The notes under the pieces are model-generated. The model was not told where the DNA came from. It saw only the letters and a list, made by a program, of their open reading frames with translations, and made no database searches. The translations under genes and the position numbers were made by a program. Positions 1 to 14,530 of a DNA stretch of 64,000 bases are shown in pieces. This DNA is from Cyathus striatus (lineage: Eukaryota; Basidiomycota; Agaricomycetes; Agaricales; Nidulariaceae): contig JAOVFP010000004.1 of assembly GCA_025738555.1 (NCBI GenBank), forward strand, positions 6,262,001 through 6,326,000, given 5' to 3'. The stretch's first letter is position 1; the number at the start of each line of letters is the position of its first letter.

Positions 1-1060
1 CTTGCAACAGCCCCAACCCAATACGGCACTGTTATCTTCCAAGTTGTTGGACAACTACAGGCGAGAAAGTTGTTTATTACACCATATAGTGCTTCTTAAT
101 GGCATGAATTAGGTTCTTAGTTCAATTATTCTTATATATCGGATCATGCAAGGGAAGACATGCGATCCGAAAACAATTGAAGAGATTACGCTCAAATCAA
201 ACAACGAACACCGGGAAACACCAGCTTGAAGGACACCTACGATCCTTATTCACATTTTATTATTACGTTACCTGGACTTAAATCTGAATAGTTATGGAGC
301 TTTGCATCATATCGGAGGTACTATTTACTATTACTTTTTCATGCAGAATTTTTTTAAGGAACACCCATTCACACTAAATCTTGAAGTGCGATCTGAGAAT
401 GTAAAAGGATAAAATGGAAAGAGAGGGACAGTGCTACAGACTGCTACCTACAGATAATGAACTCGGGATGACACAACAATAAGCATTTATCAAACTGCTC
501 AGACTCAGAACTCTTGGTGATGCACAAGCCCTCAATGACACTGTGACACATTCACTGCTTACATTCTCCCCCCACCCCCCAGCTCCACAGTGACCAAATC
601 ACATACCAGTGTACATGATAACTAATCCTTTTTAGTGATCTGCAGCCCTTAAAATAAAGCCTTAATTAAGGCCTGTTATTAAGTATTAAGGCTTAACAAG
701 AAAAAGTGCCCTTAATTAACTCTTAATTTCCAACACTGCCTTCAGCAGCCTTATCCAGTTGAAATGATGTTGGTAGAATCAAGATTAGTTATTACTCATG
801 AGTACAGAACTGTCTCATTGACCATTATTATTTTGCTGTTCCCGAAATCTTCACGAAGTCGGGCTGAGATGAGGGAAAGAGGAAATGATAAGTAAGCTTT
901 GGGCGTCGAGCTTCAGAACATCAATGTCAGTTGTATAACATTGAGGTGGTGGGAAGGTGTTGACTATATATGCTGAGTGCGCAACGGCGGAATTCGTGGT
1001 GTATATAACACGGCGAACAATCGACGTTCCAGTATGATCTAAAGTTGGTCATTCCAGTAA
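1..1060. other. Intergenic, no gene recognised
   Basis: No long ORF, RNA gene or repeat family could be supported in this stretch. It is mixed in composition, with short homopolymer C tracts near 570-580 and a TTAATTAAGG-rich patch near 655-725. CpG is present at ordinary density from about 850 onwards, unlike the 6-31 kb block. Confidence 0.4.
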
Positions 1061-1149
1061 CCTTCCAGTCATGATCCCAGTTCCAAACACGTGTATATAT
1101 AACTTAGGACATTTGGGATGGGATATGTTACCCCCTTGAAGTTTCCAAT

Positions 1150-1385
1150 GTGACTAATATGCGTAGGAACCACCTGGACTTCTGGAATGCGACCAGCTTT
1201 TGTACGTACCGACTGGTTGTGGATGTGACTAGTTTGCGTAAGCAGTGGGCTATAATAAGTATGCTTAGGGTCCACCCCCTGGACATTTAGGATTTGACCG
1301 GTTTTCATAGGCGGTGGGCTATAATAAGTTTGCTTAGGCACCCCCCCTTGACATTTGGGATAAACTAGTTTGTGCACACAATCCT
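1150..1385. repeat. Degenerate ~69-bp tandem repeat
   Basis: The string GTGGGCTATAATAAGT followed by a TGCTTAGG core occurs at about 1245 and again at about 1314, a period of 69 bases. A more diverged related unit lies around 1158. Because 69 is a multiple of three, the minus strand stays open (1069-1467) and would encode a 23-residue repeat. I treat that ORF as a by-product of the repeat, not as a gene. Confidence 0.6.
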
Positions 1386-1469
1386 CCCTGGGCATCTGCG
1401 ACGTAGCCAGATAGTAGAATCGAAGGGGCCTTTGTGCGTTGTTTCTTTTCAACAGGCCAGAAACCATTG

Positions 1470-1850
1470 GTTAGTGAGACGGCCAGCCCCTTAAGAAAAA
1501 AACATTACTTTCTCCACACTCAGATTAGACATGATAGAATATAAACACCGGTACGATTAAGGGAGATAAAAGGTGCACCGGTATTTGAAGGTTAAGCTAT
1601 TAATTACAAAGAAGTTGGGAAAGTGGTGGATGAATTGCAAGCGAATCAATAATATCAATCAAAATTCACTCCAAATTTGAATTAGCGATATGTTATGCAA
1701 TTTGATCAACGCCATCAAATGTTCTATTTCTGTGGAAGGAGGATAGTAAGTGACACTGAACTAAAATTTCGCTTCACGTTTACATATACTTACACATTTT
1801 GAATTACAACATGGAGGTAAAAATGAAGCAGTTTGCTTTGTGAATTCCAG
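1470..1850. other. AT-rich spacer, nothing recognised
   Basis: The stretch between the tandem repeat and the tRNA gene is AT-rich. No open frame or RNA structure in it could be supported. Confidence 0.35.
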
Positions 1851-1856
1851 AGAAAG

Positions 1857-1930
1857 TGGCCAACGCCAGGATCGAACTGACGACCTTCGCGTTATTAGCA
1901 CGACGCTCTAACCAACTGAGCTAGTCGGCC
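1857..1930 (-). tRNA. tRNA-Ile (anticodon AAT)
   Basis: Read on the minus strand, this folds as a canonical cloverleaf without an intron. The 7-bp acceptor GGCCGAC pairs with GTTGGCC with one G-U pair, followed by discriminator A. The D arm contains AGCTCAGTTGGTTAGAGC and the T loop is TTCGATC. The anticodon loop CTAATAA places AAT at positions 34-36, giving tRNA-Ile. The A-box and B-box internal promoters are intact. It lies 200 bases beyond the 3' end of the MetAP2 gene. Confidence 0.95.
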
Positions 1931-2132
1931 TACATTAGAACATCAACGTAGCTCAACATATCATTCACCACAGGAGTACAATTTCAGATGTAATGTGCAA
2001 TATAAATGATAGAAGACAAAATCGTACATTACTATCTACACAATGCGGGACAGAACAATCCGCATAAATGCAAGTACAACCTGTACACGGATATAGTTTA
2101 TCAAACGACAATGAATTCACAGTAGGGCAGAC

Positions 2133-5083
<2,951 letters not shown>

Positions 5084-5810
5084 CCTCAACCTCGCAGTAA
5101 AAGGGAAGATGATAGTGGTATGAAAAAAGAAACGCAGGCTGCGGATTCGAATCTATTATGAATTGTCAATGTGATTGATTGTGATCTATGACAGGTTTGT
5201 TCCCATGCATCACGGGGTCGGTGCCGTTACGCTTAGCTGTATGGCATGGAAGATGGAAGTGAGTCATGGCGGTGCGGAGAGGAGCGCCTGGTAAGAAGAC
5301 AAGAGGGGGCTGGAATCTTGACCATGAGGAGTAGAGGATTGACCAAAGGGGATCAAATTGGTTGGCTCGTGCATGCGGGAAATTCAGAATTCGGAATTTA
5401 CCGAGGATGCCGGCTGCCGGAGGCGGCACGCAGGGTACTCTAGATCTACATATTTGGCTCCGCCCAATCGAGGATATTCGCACCAAAGGTTTACGAGCGG
5501 CTTGTAGGGAGGTGACAACCGACAATGTGTAGCACCTCGACACCGACTGAGAAAGTATATTCGTACACGTAGAGTGGAGAGCAGATGTGTAAGTAATGTT
5601 GACAGAAATACTAATAATGATAGGAGAGGAAGCTAAGTATGTTAGATGGTAAGAACTTGGTGTAACCTCGCTGTAAAGTACTGTAGATAGTAAGAAACAA
5701 AATGCTGTGGACGGGTAGGATGGGTAATAATAACTCTGAGCAATGCGAGATGAAAACGAGACAAATACTGTTGCGGGAGGGAAAGAACCATTAGCTTCGA
5801 GTGACAAACG
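5084..5810. other. MetAP2 upstream region
   Basis: Presumed promoter region on the minus strand. The part from 5084 to about 5460 is repeated at 35.04-35.39 kb with many substitutions and small indels. From 5460 to 5810 I recognise nothing. The minus-strand ORF 5166-5915 shows no domain and spans a tRNA-like repeat, so it was not called a gene. Confidence 0.5.
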
Positions 5811-5825
5811 CAACAGTACAGACCT

Positions 5826-5960
5826 GGGGGGCGCGATGGTGTAGTGGTCACCATCGCGAACGCCTGCTATTGCACCCCCGGCAGGCAAGGGTGGAGGAAT
5901 ACCCTGCTCGAGCACGAGCCCCTTGGTTCAATCCACGCACTGGCAGATATTTTCGCGCTC
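5826..5960 (+). repeat. tRNA-like repeat (putative SINE), CpG-rich copy
   Basis: The stretch contains an A-box-like TGGTGTAGTGGTCACC and, about 90 bases on, a B-box-like GGTTCAATCC. These are the two parts of an RNA polymerase III internal promoter. The spacing is longer than in a plain tRNA. A related copy on the opposite strand at about 26.48-26.66 kb shares the CCCCTTGGTTCAATCCA block and its surroundings, with CpG sites turned to TpG or CpA. No functional anticodon can be assigned. Confidence 0.5.
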
Positions 5961-6079
5961 TGCCCTACTGTTACATCCGTGTCCGGAATCCGCTATTCCG
6001 CACTGTCCCGACGTTCCTGCACTTCCCGCACTTCCGTGTTGGCCGCATTTATGACCAATCGTCGGATACGTCGTCATGA

Positions 6080-9000
6080 TTTATCACTTATTTACTCGTG
6101 CTCATCCACTATGTCACTATTTCATATTACTCCTCTATTACTACTCCTATCTGTTTCACTATATTGCTTACAGCCTTTACTTCCATTCTTCAGCCACTAC
6201 TCCTCTATGGTGGCTGACTCCATGTTTACCTATCCCTAGTTATACCCTTATACTTCACTCAAAGTAAACTACTCCATACTTTACTTAGTATTTAAGATCT
6301 AGTTTTTGTACAGTAACTTTAGTTTTCATATCGACTATGATTACAAATATACCACTATACTCTGTCTTCTTGTCTCTAAGGTTTCGTCCTTAGTTCTGGG
6401 TCCTTATTCCAACCTTCCTCTATTCCAACCTTTCTGCATTTCGCACTCAACCTTGTTCCTACCTCAACTTTGAAATATGAACCACCAAGAATCACATGGG
6501 GCGCAGCATACAAGCTGAAGCCAAGGTTCACCGCTGCACTTTCCAAGTTCTCCACTTCCAACCTTGAGCTTATGTAATATTACCCATAGCTCTCTCTGCG
6601 CTAAACCCAGCACCTCCCCTATCATCCCTTCAAGTGGTACGGTACATAACACCTACACTTTCAACTTTCTCACCACACCTGATTATGCAAACCTTTCATC
6701 AACTCAGTCATGTGGTACTCAGCACCATTGAAGACCATGTTCTCACCACCAATCAATTTCGACGATAGCATCTGGAAATGCCAAGGGTCCAGGTCATCTT
6801 ATCCTGGAGTTTCATGCCGGAGCCAGGCTTGTGGCTGGATTGGGAAGCTGGTGACATGCTGCCTGGGGATGGGGCCCAGTGAAAAATTGGCCTAGGGATA
6901 TCAAGCTGTATCATGTGAGATATAGTTTCCAAGTTTTTATCAAGGGACATCTAGGGGAACTTTGCCAAGACACAAAATGAAGTCTTGGCAGAATTACACA
7001 TGCAAAACAGTGGGACATCTTTCAATCATTTCTTAGCAACATCTGGGCATTTTGAGTGATTTCTGAGGTAAACCAGATTGTGAGAGTGCTATCATTTCCC
7101 ATATCCATCAGTTGCACTTACATATATAATTGTAATGCTTACATGTAGCATGTGACAAGCCCTTTCTTTTCATTCCCACCAACTTCCTATCAACTTCTCG
7201 CGCCTCATACAATTCAACCAATACCTTTTCACCCCTCCTCCACCTTATCTTCATCTATCTGTGAGAAACACTACATGTCTTGAAGTTATCTTTCATAGGT
7301 GTGTGGCATAGTATCCTTTCATCTTGATATGTACTCATTTTTGACTCATTTAGTAAATGAATGGGGCCTTCATCTGACTTCCCTATATCCCCACTTCAAC
7401 TTTGACTCCCAGAAATACCTTTTCCACAATCCATTCATCATTGACACTCTACCTTTAATGATTGGTTCACAAGATTGCTGTTAGGTTTCGGGTGTGTGGG
7501 TTGGTGAATGGGGTGTGCACATGTGCAAGGTATGGTTTCAGTTAATTCTCAGAAATCTGCTGCTAACACTACTTTCTGTTCATTTGGTTATGTGGGGTTG
7601 AGGATCATGTGTAGTGAGCTGGTTGAGGTAGCTGGGCTTGGCTAGTATAGTAGTAATGTAGCATTAGATATATTGGATACTGACAGTGTACCCCAGTAGA
7701 TAATTTTCAAATATATGTGCTTTTTATATCCTTTCTATACCTGTACAAATCCCTCAGAAATGCTTCAACAATGCAAGATACAGCTAGAATAAGATTAGAG
7801 TGGCACTAGATATCACTATATTTTCCAGGAAGTTAGCAGCTTAGCAAATTCAATTTATTCTTGGCACTTGTCTAGCCATGATGTACTTAGATCTTACTCG
7901 AAAAAAATTGTTATATTCCAGATTTTATTGCAATATTGAGTGTCATCTGGTCTTTGACATCACTGGATACCACTTGACATCACTAGACTGACTTTTGACT
8001 GGGGATGGGGCCCTGAACAAAATGGCTGAGGGTGCAAGCAAGGGAAATGGCACTTAGTCAGATTTGGCCACTGCGGCCTGGGAACTGCACCAGAATAAGT
8101 CTGAGTAGGAGTTGGGAGGTAACTGTGGGAATATGGTACTGATTGGAGCTGAGGATTCAGACATGGCACCATTGAGACTGCAATACATATGATTACACTC
8201 CAGAACTTTCCTGAGTCATACTACACTCAGCTTACAAATACCTACAAATACTCAGTTCATACAGCCATTACAATTACTAGTAGACACAGTGTAGTCATGA
8301 CATATGGAGTTCCACAACTGACTATAAACTAGGTTTTTTTTTTTTTTTTAAAAAAAAAGTACAGACCTGGTGCAGGATCCTTGAGCCTCAACCAGTGAGC
8401 TTTACAAGAGAGGAGTCTAGCCCTGAAAAAAGTTTGTTGAAAGAGCAAAACAATTGAGTTTGGAATAACTACAATTGAAACAAGGGTAGCACATACCAAA
8501 AGCTCAGACACTGGTGTTAGCTGCTTGTGACATTTTGCATCAACAACTCAATGTGACAGCCCACAAAAGAAATACCACTCATTGTACCTCTATTGGCCTA
8601 GTGCAAGTCAGTCACTTGAACCATAATGTAATTCTATTGCAACTTTCACAATTGATATTGAACAATGGCTTACAGTGTGGATTACTGTACTAATCAAATC
8701 AATTCGCCGGTCACATGTCACAAGCCCCTTCTGACATGACAAAATTTGGTGCTGTGTCATGTGTCATTTTAAAAAATGACAAAAGTTCAAACAGTCACAC
8801 AGAGTTGTTGGTTCAAAAATTTCGTCCAACAGGCTTAGATTTATTAATTCAGTACTGAGTATGTTAGTAATAAACTATGGCACTAATGGGTGACTTTCTG
8901 TAGCAATCTGTTCACATTTACTATATCATTTTGACCTAATGTTCAGTCACATGTAACAGCACCTGTCTGAACTGAACAAATTTCGCATTTGTCATGCATC

Positions 9001-9800
9001 ACAGATGCATTTGAACAAAGGTTCAGTGAAACAAAAATTGGCCTAAATTTCAAAATTTTCTTATACATTTTGGGCTGGTGTACTGTACATATAAATTAGA
9101 TAGGATAGATATTCTAATGTTCTTCCCAAACATTCGAAGAATACATAGTATTTTTATATTTTTTCCTCTTGCCACACCTCAACAGAGTTGCACCCTTAGA
9201 GTACCTCAATAGTGGTGCTCTCTGCATCCGCTGTTAGCTCAAGTTCACCCAATGTTTCTGTGATAATGCCTGTGGTATCCTCATTCCCAAGATATTTCTC
9301 ACCTTAAATGTTGCAAATGCGAAATTGGTGGGGGGGGGGGGGGTGATAATTGATGCTACAGTCAGCTACAGCATTTAAGTCAAAGATATCATTTTAATTT
9401 GTTATCATTGTTATCTTGTTTGAGGAACTTGCAAATTATGGTCCATTGTTTTCAGCATTTTGAATTTTCAATGAACCCTTACATTGTCATACTCACCTTG
9501 AACAAATTTCACTGATGTCAAACATAAAATATCACTCTGAACTGAACAATAAGCCAAACTTTATTGTCATGCCAAAGAATCATGAACATTCAGTTGAAAT
9601 GATACAGTGTTTTGAATAGATTTGAATAGATCACTGTTTGCCAAGATGCTGATCCTCGCTTATTGTCACACAGTTGGAGGTGGGGTCATACAGACCTTCA
9701 TAGATTTTGAAGTCTATAGAGACTTTAAGACCCCTTGCCAGATTTTTAAGACTTAAATAAACCTCAGTAAGGCTCACTTATACTGCCTAATATTCCTGTT
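6080..9800. other. CpG-poor region without recognisable genes
   Basis: CpG density falls from about 6.1 kb onwards. No ORF over about 90 codons shows a domain. Visible are a T/A homopolymer junction near 8335-8358, a G14-type run near 9332-9345, and two loosely related TCACATGT-containing patches near 8710-8830 and 8945-9030. The rest looks like old, decayed repetitive DNA. Confidence 0.4.
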
Positions 9801-10235
9801 ATAGGTGAGATTAAATTGGGCTTATAGAACAGGCACTGTGCTGTACTGTGGTCTGTTAAGGTCAATTTCAGACTTCCAAGTGACATATTCCATGAATTTC
9901 CAAGAATGCAGCATATCACATATTATATGCACTCCCCAAGTTCCTTGTTCTACCTTAATAATGAATCCTCCTAACAGAATCATCTCACATGAGCACCATT
10001 ACTCTTCCAATCACTACCCCCCAGTACTGCCAAATCAGCAGTCTCAGACACTACTCAATTCATACAGCAACAATGTGTACTCAGGTGTAAATGTCAGTCT
10101 ATTCATATGTATATTTTATAGGTACCTTGATGTTTACATTAACTATTGCAGAACATTTCATCTAGGCCTACACTTCCACCTTTATGGCTCCTTGAATCAC
10201 ATCAATCAACTTCTTAACATTATAGCCAATCACAT

Positions 10236-10805
10236 GTGCCCAATCCAGCTTTCAATGCTTCTTTTGCTCAAAATGTTACCACTCACCCACCTGTTTATCA
10301 GTCCCCAACAATTCCTTCTTTGCCATCATCTGATGATGATGATCTTGAGTTCCACACTTTAGCCCAAGTTCAAGAGCAAGCTCAACAGGCCCAGGAGCAA
10401 CCCCAATTTGATACCATTAAAGCCAAAGCTACACCTGCCATTGAGAGCAATAGGAAGCAAAAGGGAAAGAAGAAGGCTGAGGAAGCAACTGTAAGCAAGA
10501 AGGGAGGTTGTTCATCAGGATCTCATAATTGTTTAGTAGCTGAAATTCAAGAGCTGTTGAATATTGTGAGGGCAAGGTTGCTGAACTGTGAAAATGCTTG
10601 GAAGGTGGTCACAAAGGATTTTAATGCATGGGTGAATAAGAACAACAGTGGGTATGAACATGATTATATTTCTTTAAGAGGCAAATTCTATTGGATACAT
10701 TATTTAAATACTTCTATCAGTGAATACTACTGATAATGTCAATAGCTTGCTCAGGATGTGAAAGAGAAACCAACTGGTGATGCTGAGAGAAAGGAGCTCT
10801 TTACA
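10236..10805 (+). pseudogene. DUF6818-like ORF, truncated
   Basis: The ORF from 10236 encodes an acidic/Gln-rich N-terminus, a Lys-rich stretch, then a segment reading SGSHN....IQELLNIVRARL......W..V..DFNAWV. This resembles the Myb/SANT-like DUF6818 domain of many Agaricomycete transposon-associated proteins. After a plausible short intron, the downstream frame reads KEKPTGDAER, matching the family's KKPTGD motif. It then breaks at about 10804, where an inverted-repeat element begins. A second, overlapping frame (9805-10362) is a shadow. Family assignment is from motif memory, so it is moderate. Read as a transposon gene disrupted by a later insertion. Confidence 0.5.
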
Positions 10806-12116
10806 CTCCCCCCCTCTTACACATGAAATTCACATGAAATTCATGTGAATTGGTGAAGTTCATGTGAAGTTCATGTAAAATTAAGGTGAACTTTTTCGCA
10901 TTATTTTTGCTGAATTTCAGTGAGAACACTGCTAATAATTTCACCTGAATTTCACATGAATTTCACATGAACTTCACTAATTCATCTGAATTTCAGGTGA
11001 ATAATTCACTTGATCTTCACATGAAATTTTTCACCAGATTTTCATGTCACTTGGTGAAGTTCACATAAATTTCACCTGAAATTCACATGAAGCTTATACA
11101 ATAGTAGTGGGCTTTGATTATATTTTGTGGTGTTGCTTACTAATAATAAAAATAAATGTACAAAGTAAATAATGACTCCAGTCAGAATTGAACCAACAGC
11201 CTCAGAGTGATGACTAATAGTTTTTCCCACAGTTCAGCAATTAGCTGCTGCACCATAGAGACTTGTACAGTAAAAATATTTCCCATACTATATACCCCCA
11301 TCAACCCTCCGCTTTCTAATACTTTGTTACATGATTGAAATATCACATGACCAAAACACATTGCACCATTGTTGATTCTTGCTTCTTGCCACATTACTAT
11401 TATTCACTCCCTTCTCCCTCCCTCTCCCCCCTCCCTCTCCCCCCTCCCTCTCCCCCTTCTCTCCTCCCTCCCTTCCACTTTTTGATCCTTCCACCCTCAC
11501 TCTTCCCCTATTTCACTCTCTCCCTCCTCCTCTTTCTCCATCAAGAACAATTACAGCAACAACAAGAGCATGGGAAAGCGGGAGGTGCACAGTGAGTGCG
11601 AGGGGCAGGATGGTGGGGTGGGAGGGGTGGGATGACAAGCACATTAGGGCACACAATGAGCACAGCAAGCAGGATAACAAGCAGGATGGGGTGCACAGTG
11701 AGTGGAAGGGTGGGGATAGCAAGTGGGATGGAGTGCACAGTGAGCAGAGGGGCAGGATGAGGAGTGGGATGAGGCACACAGCAAGCAGAGGGGCAGGAGG
11801 CATGGGAAAGCAGGGGATGGGACATCAAGTACAAGGGCAGGAAATTAGGGGACATTATGTAATACCATTGTTGCTTTGTAATATTTAAATTAGTCACATG
11901 ATCAATAAATAAATTCATTTTCTCCATGTTTTTAAATGAATTTCACTATATTTTCACTTTAATTTCACCTAAAATACATGAAAGTTCATGAACCTATACT
12001 TTTTAGAAAATATTCAAAATCACATAAAGTTCATGTAATTTCAGGTGAATTTCATGTGAATTTTATGTCAAATAGGTGATATTCATGTGAATTCATGGTG
12101 AAGGGAGGGTGGAGTG
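10804..12116. mobile_element. Non-autonomous TIR element, ~1.3 kb
   Basis: Imperfect terminal inverted repeats are visible. The left end begins CACTCCCCCCCTCTTACACA. The right end, read inward on the minus strand, begins CACTCCACCCTCCCTTCACC. Both ends continue into arrays of the palindrome-like motif TTCA(C/T)(A/G)TGAA. The core carries a CT-rich tract (11400-11530), a purine-rich repeat (11575-11830) and a tRNA-like stretch. No transposase is present. It interrupts the DUF6818-like ORF. I could not define the target-site duplication. Confidence 0.65.
11173..11262 (-). repeat. tRNA-like sequence inside the TIR element
   Basis: On the minus strand the 3' part forms a complete T arm: GTTGG, loop TTCAATT, CTGAC. 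An acceptor strand TGGAGTC and discriminator A follow. The 5' end GTCTCTA pairs with that acceptor except for one T-T mismatch. The D region contains TGGTGCAGC. No convincing anticodon stem was found, so it is probably a tRNA-derived remnant and not a working tRNA. Confidence 0.4.
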
Positions 12117-14530
12117 CAAAGTACTGACTAAAAGTTAGTCATATCAGGATTATGGACAGGATAGAGTGGCTGCTTAGAGTACAATACACTCAATGTATAT
12201 CACAGTATTTATATTCATAGTACTCATGCATTCAGAATATGCTATAATTTTGGACACAACTTCATGTACATAGCACTACAAGTTGCATGTAAAGCTACAT
12301 CAATGTTAATTATGACATAGACTGCAATTATCAAAAACATGCTGTATAAATTACAATCATAGTCTCAAAATAAACTGCAGGAGTTTGGTAAGTAATATCT
12401 TGTAGATGTGAGGCAAGAGATACACAATGCCAGTCATTGTTAGACAATGCAAAACTTGAGAATTCAGAGTTAAATACACAGAAGAATATACCAGATAAAA
12501 ACATGAGGTTCTGCATGAATATGTACCAATTATCCCTCTGGTAATTAATTAAATGCACTTGTCTCCTTCACAGTGTGAAGGTAATACAGAATAAGCATTC
12601 AGGATCTACTATGTACTTATTTAGATAAACAATATGGTAAGACAATGGTATTGTGGTGCTTGAGACACCATGTGTAATGTTTGATTATTACACTATGTAT
12701 ATAATGTAATGATACATGCAAATAAGACATAACATTATGTGTATACATATGGCATATTGGACCTAACAGGAGTAGTTAGTATTTTTATGTACATGTAATC
12801 ATGATAGTACTGACTCATGCAGATAGAGCTCATTGCCACAAGAATATATATGTGTTGTGTAATGCATTGAACACAAGTCTATCTCTACCAGCTGCTCATT
12901 TTTGATACCATGGCATGAACAAAAGCAAAAAATCAACACAAGCCCAATTGTAATGTTTTCTTATCATTCTACTTGAATTTTTATTTATCTACTTTCTATA
13001 GCCCACATTGATGATGTTGCACAGCATATACTTATGTACTGAAAGATGTGTCTTTTTGACAAGGTAATACTCCATTACCTGCAGACACAACATATGGATG
13101 TTACACACTATGGCCTGTCATCATCTCCTGCTACAATAGTCAATCTCAGCATTATTGACTTAACAGCAGTGGAGATTCCATTCAATCAGACTGAATGAAT
13201 TTCCCACAATGGCACTATCTACCCAAAGTACCCTCCTATGGCTCTATGCTTTGCTGTTGACAATGCCTGCAAGCTCCCAGCATCTGCAATAACTTTACAG
13301 GAAGCTTAGTGAATCTCAAAAGTTGCTAGCAAACACATTGAAGCTATCATGGCAGAGGAACTTGAATAAGGTGCCTGTATGCTTGAAAGTGATAAGTGAT
13401 TGATTATTACTATACTAGCTATCATATCTTGTATCTATACATGACCCAACCCTTCATATACTAAAGCTATTGAAGTCTAAACACTGCAGTGCAAAGGCAC
13501 TGCAGTTGGCACAAAATTGAGCAAAATTTGAGGGCTGATCCCATTTTCAGACATTTTTAGAGCTCTGGGAGGCCTGATCCATACTTGGGACAAATTTACA
13601 GAAATTTTTGGAGGCCTGATCCCTTGGGGACATTTTTTCCGAAATTGTGTACTTGCTTTTCCTACAGCTAATCTGAACTACTTATATACTATAATGAAGC
13701 CTAGGTTTATTGTGTGATGTATTCTACTTCTAGGATTCAGGTATCATGCTTCCAAGAATATTTACTACCTATTTTAAGATTGGACTGACTCTACATATGA
13801 GGGATCATGTGGATGTGCCTTGTTTTCAGAGGCTCTCCCAAATGCTGCAGCATTGGTATTATTTTGGTACATATGCTATGACATGCACTTGTGTTGGTAT
13901 GCACTCAGTTACAGAGAATTTTGGAGTTAATGGATCATTCTGATGTGTGCATCAATTGTACATGATGGCATTGGTACAATTCTTGGCTGTTTCATGCACC
14001 ATTGTCCATGTGGTTTTACACATGTACACCCTGCAACCATTTGGCTTCTCATATGGGGAGTATGAATTACATTCTATTAAGGCTCCAGATTGTAGTGATA
14101 CCAGCATAGGTACTTTGATTAGGATTTGCTTTGGAGTTATATACAGCAGCATGTGATGCATTGGACTTTGTGCTAGAACACCATTCAAGGTGTATGAGAG
14201 TGGTACATTGGCTTTGTTATAGAATAGTAATAATTGTAAAAGAAGTAGTGCAACAGCTACTTGTGAAAATAATGCAATATATTAAAATAAGTGCAAGGGA
14301 CTGAAGCCATATGATATATTCTTTAACACTCTTGGTTTGTATCAGTGCAATACTTTAGCTGGTGACATGGGTCTCAGTCCCAGCCCTTGTACTCTTCCCT
14401 TAGTAAGGTATCTTGTAGAAGATACTATAGTTGGCAATTCAGGACTCATTCCAACTCTTGTACTCATGGAGCAGTCCTTGCACAGATTTAATATGGAATA
14501 TTTGAATAATTGCAATAATAATCGAAAAAT
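12117..14530. other. CpG-poor region without supported genes
   Basis: AT-rich sequence follows the inverted-repeat element. A short degenerate repeat with GGCCTGATCC cores occurs at about 13525-13625. Several 60-90 codon ORFs near 13.7-14.5 kb show no recognisable domain and no convincing splice chain. Nothing here is called a gene. Confidence 0.4.

Noticed and set aside
5166..5915. 249-codon minus-strand ORF
   Set aside because: No domain. It spans the MetAP2 promoter and a tRNA-like repeat, and the duplicated copy at 35 kb does not preserve the frame.
9330..9346. Poly-G run as a functional G-quadruplex
   Set aside because: An isolated homopolymer in decayed DNA; no gene nearby to regulate and no further G-tracts.
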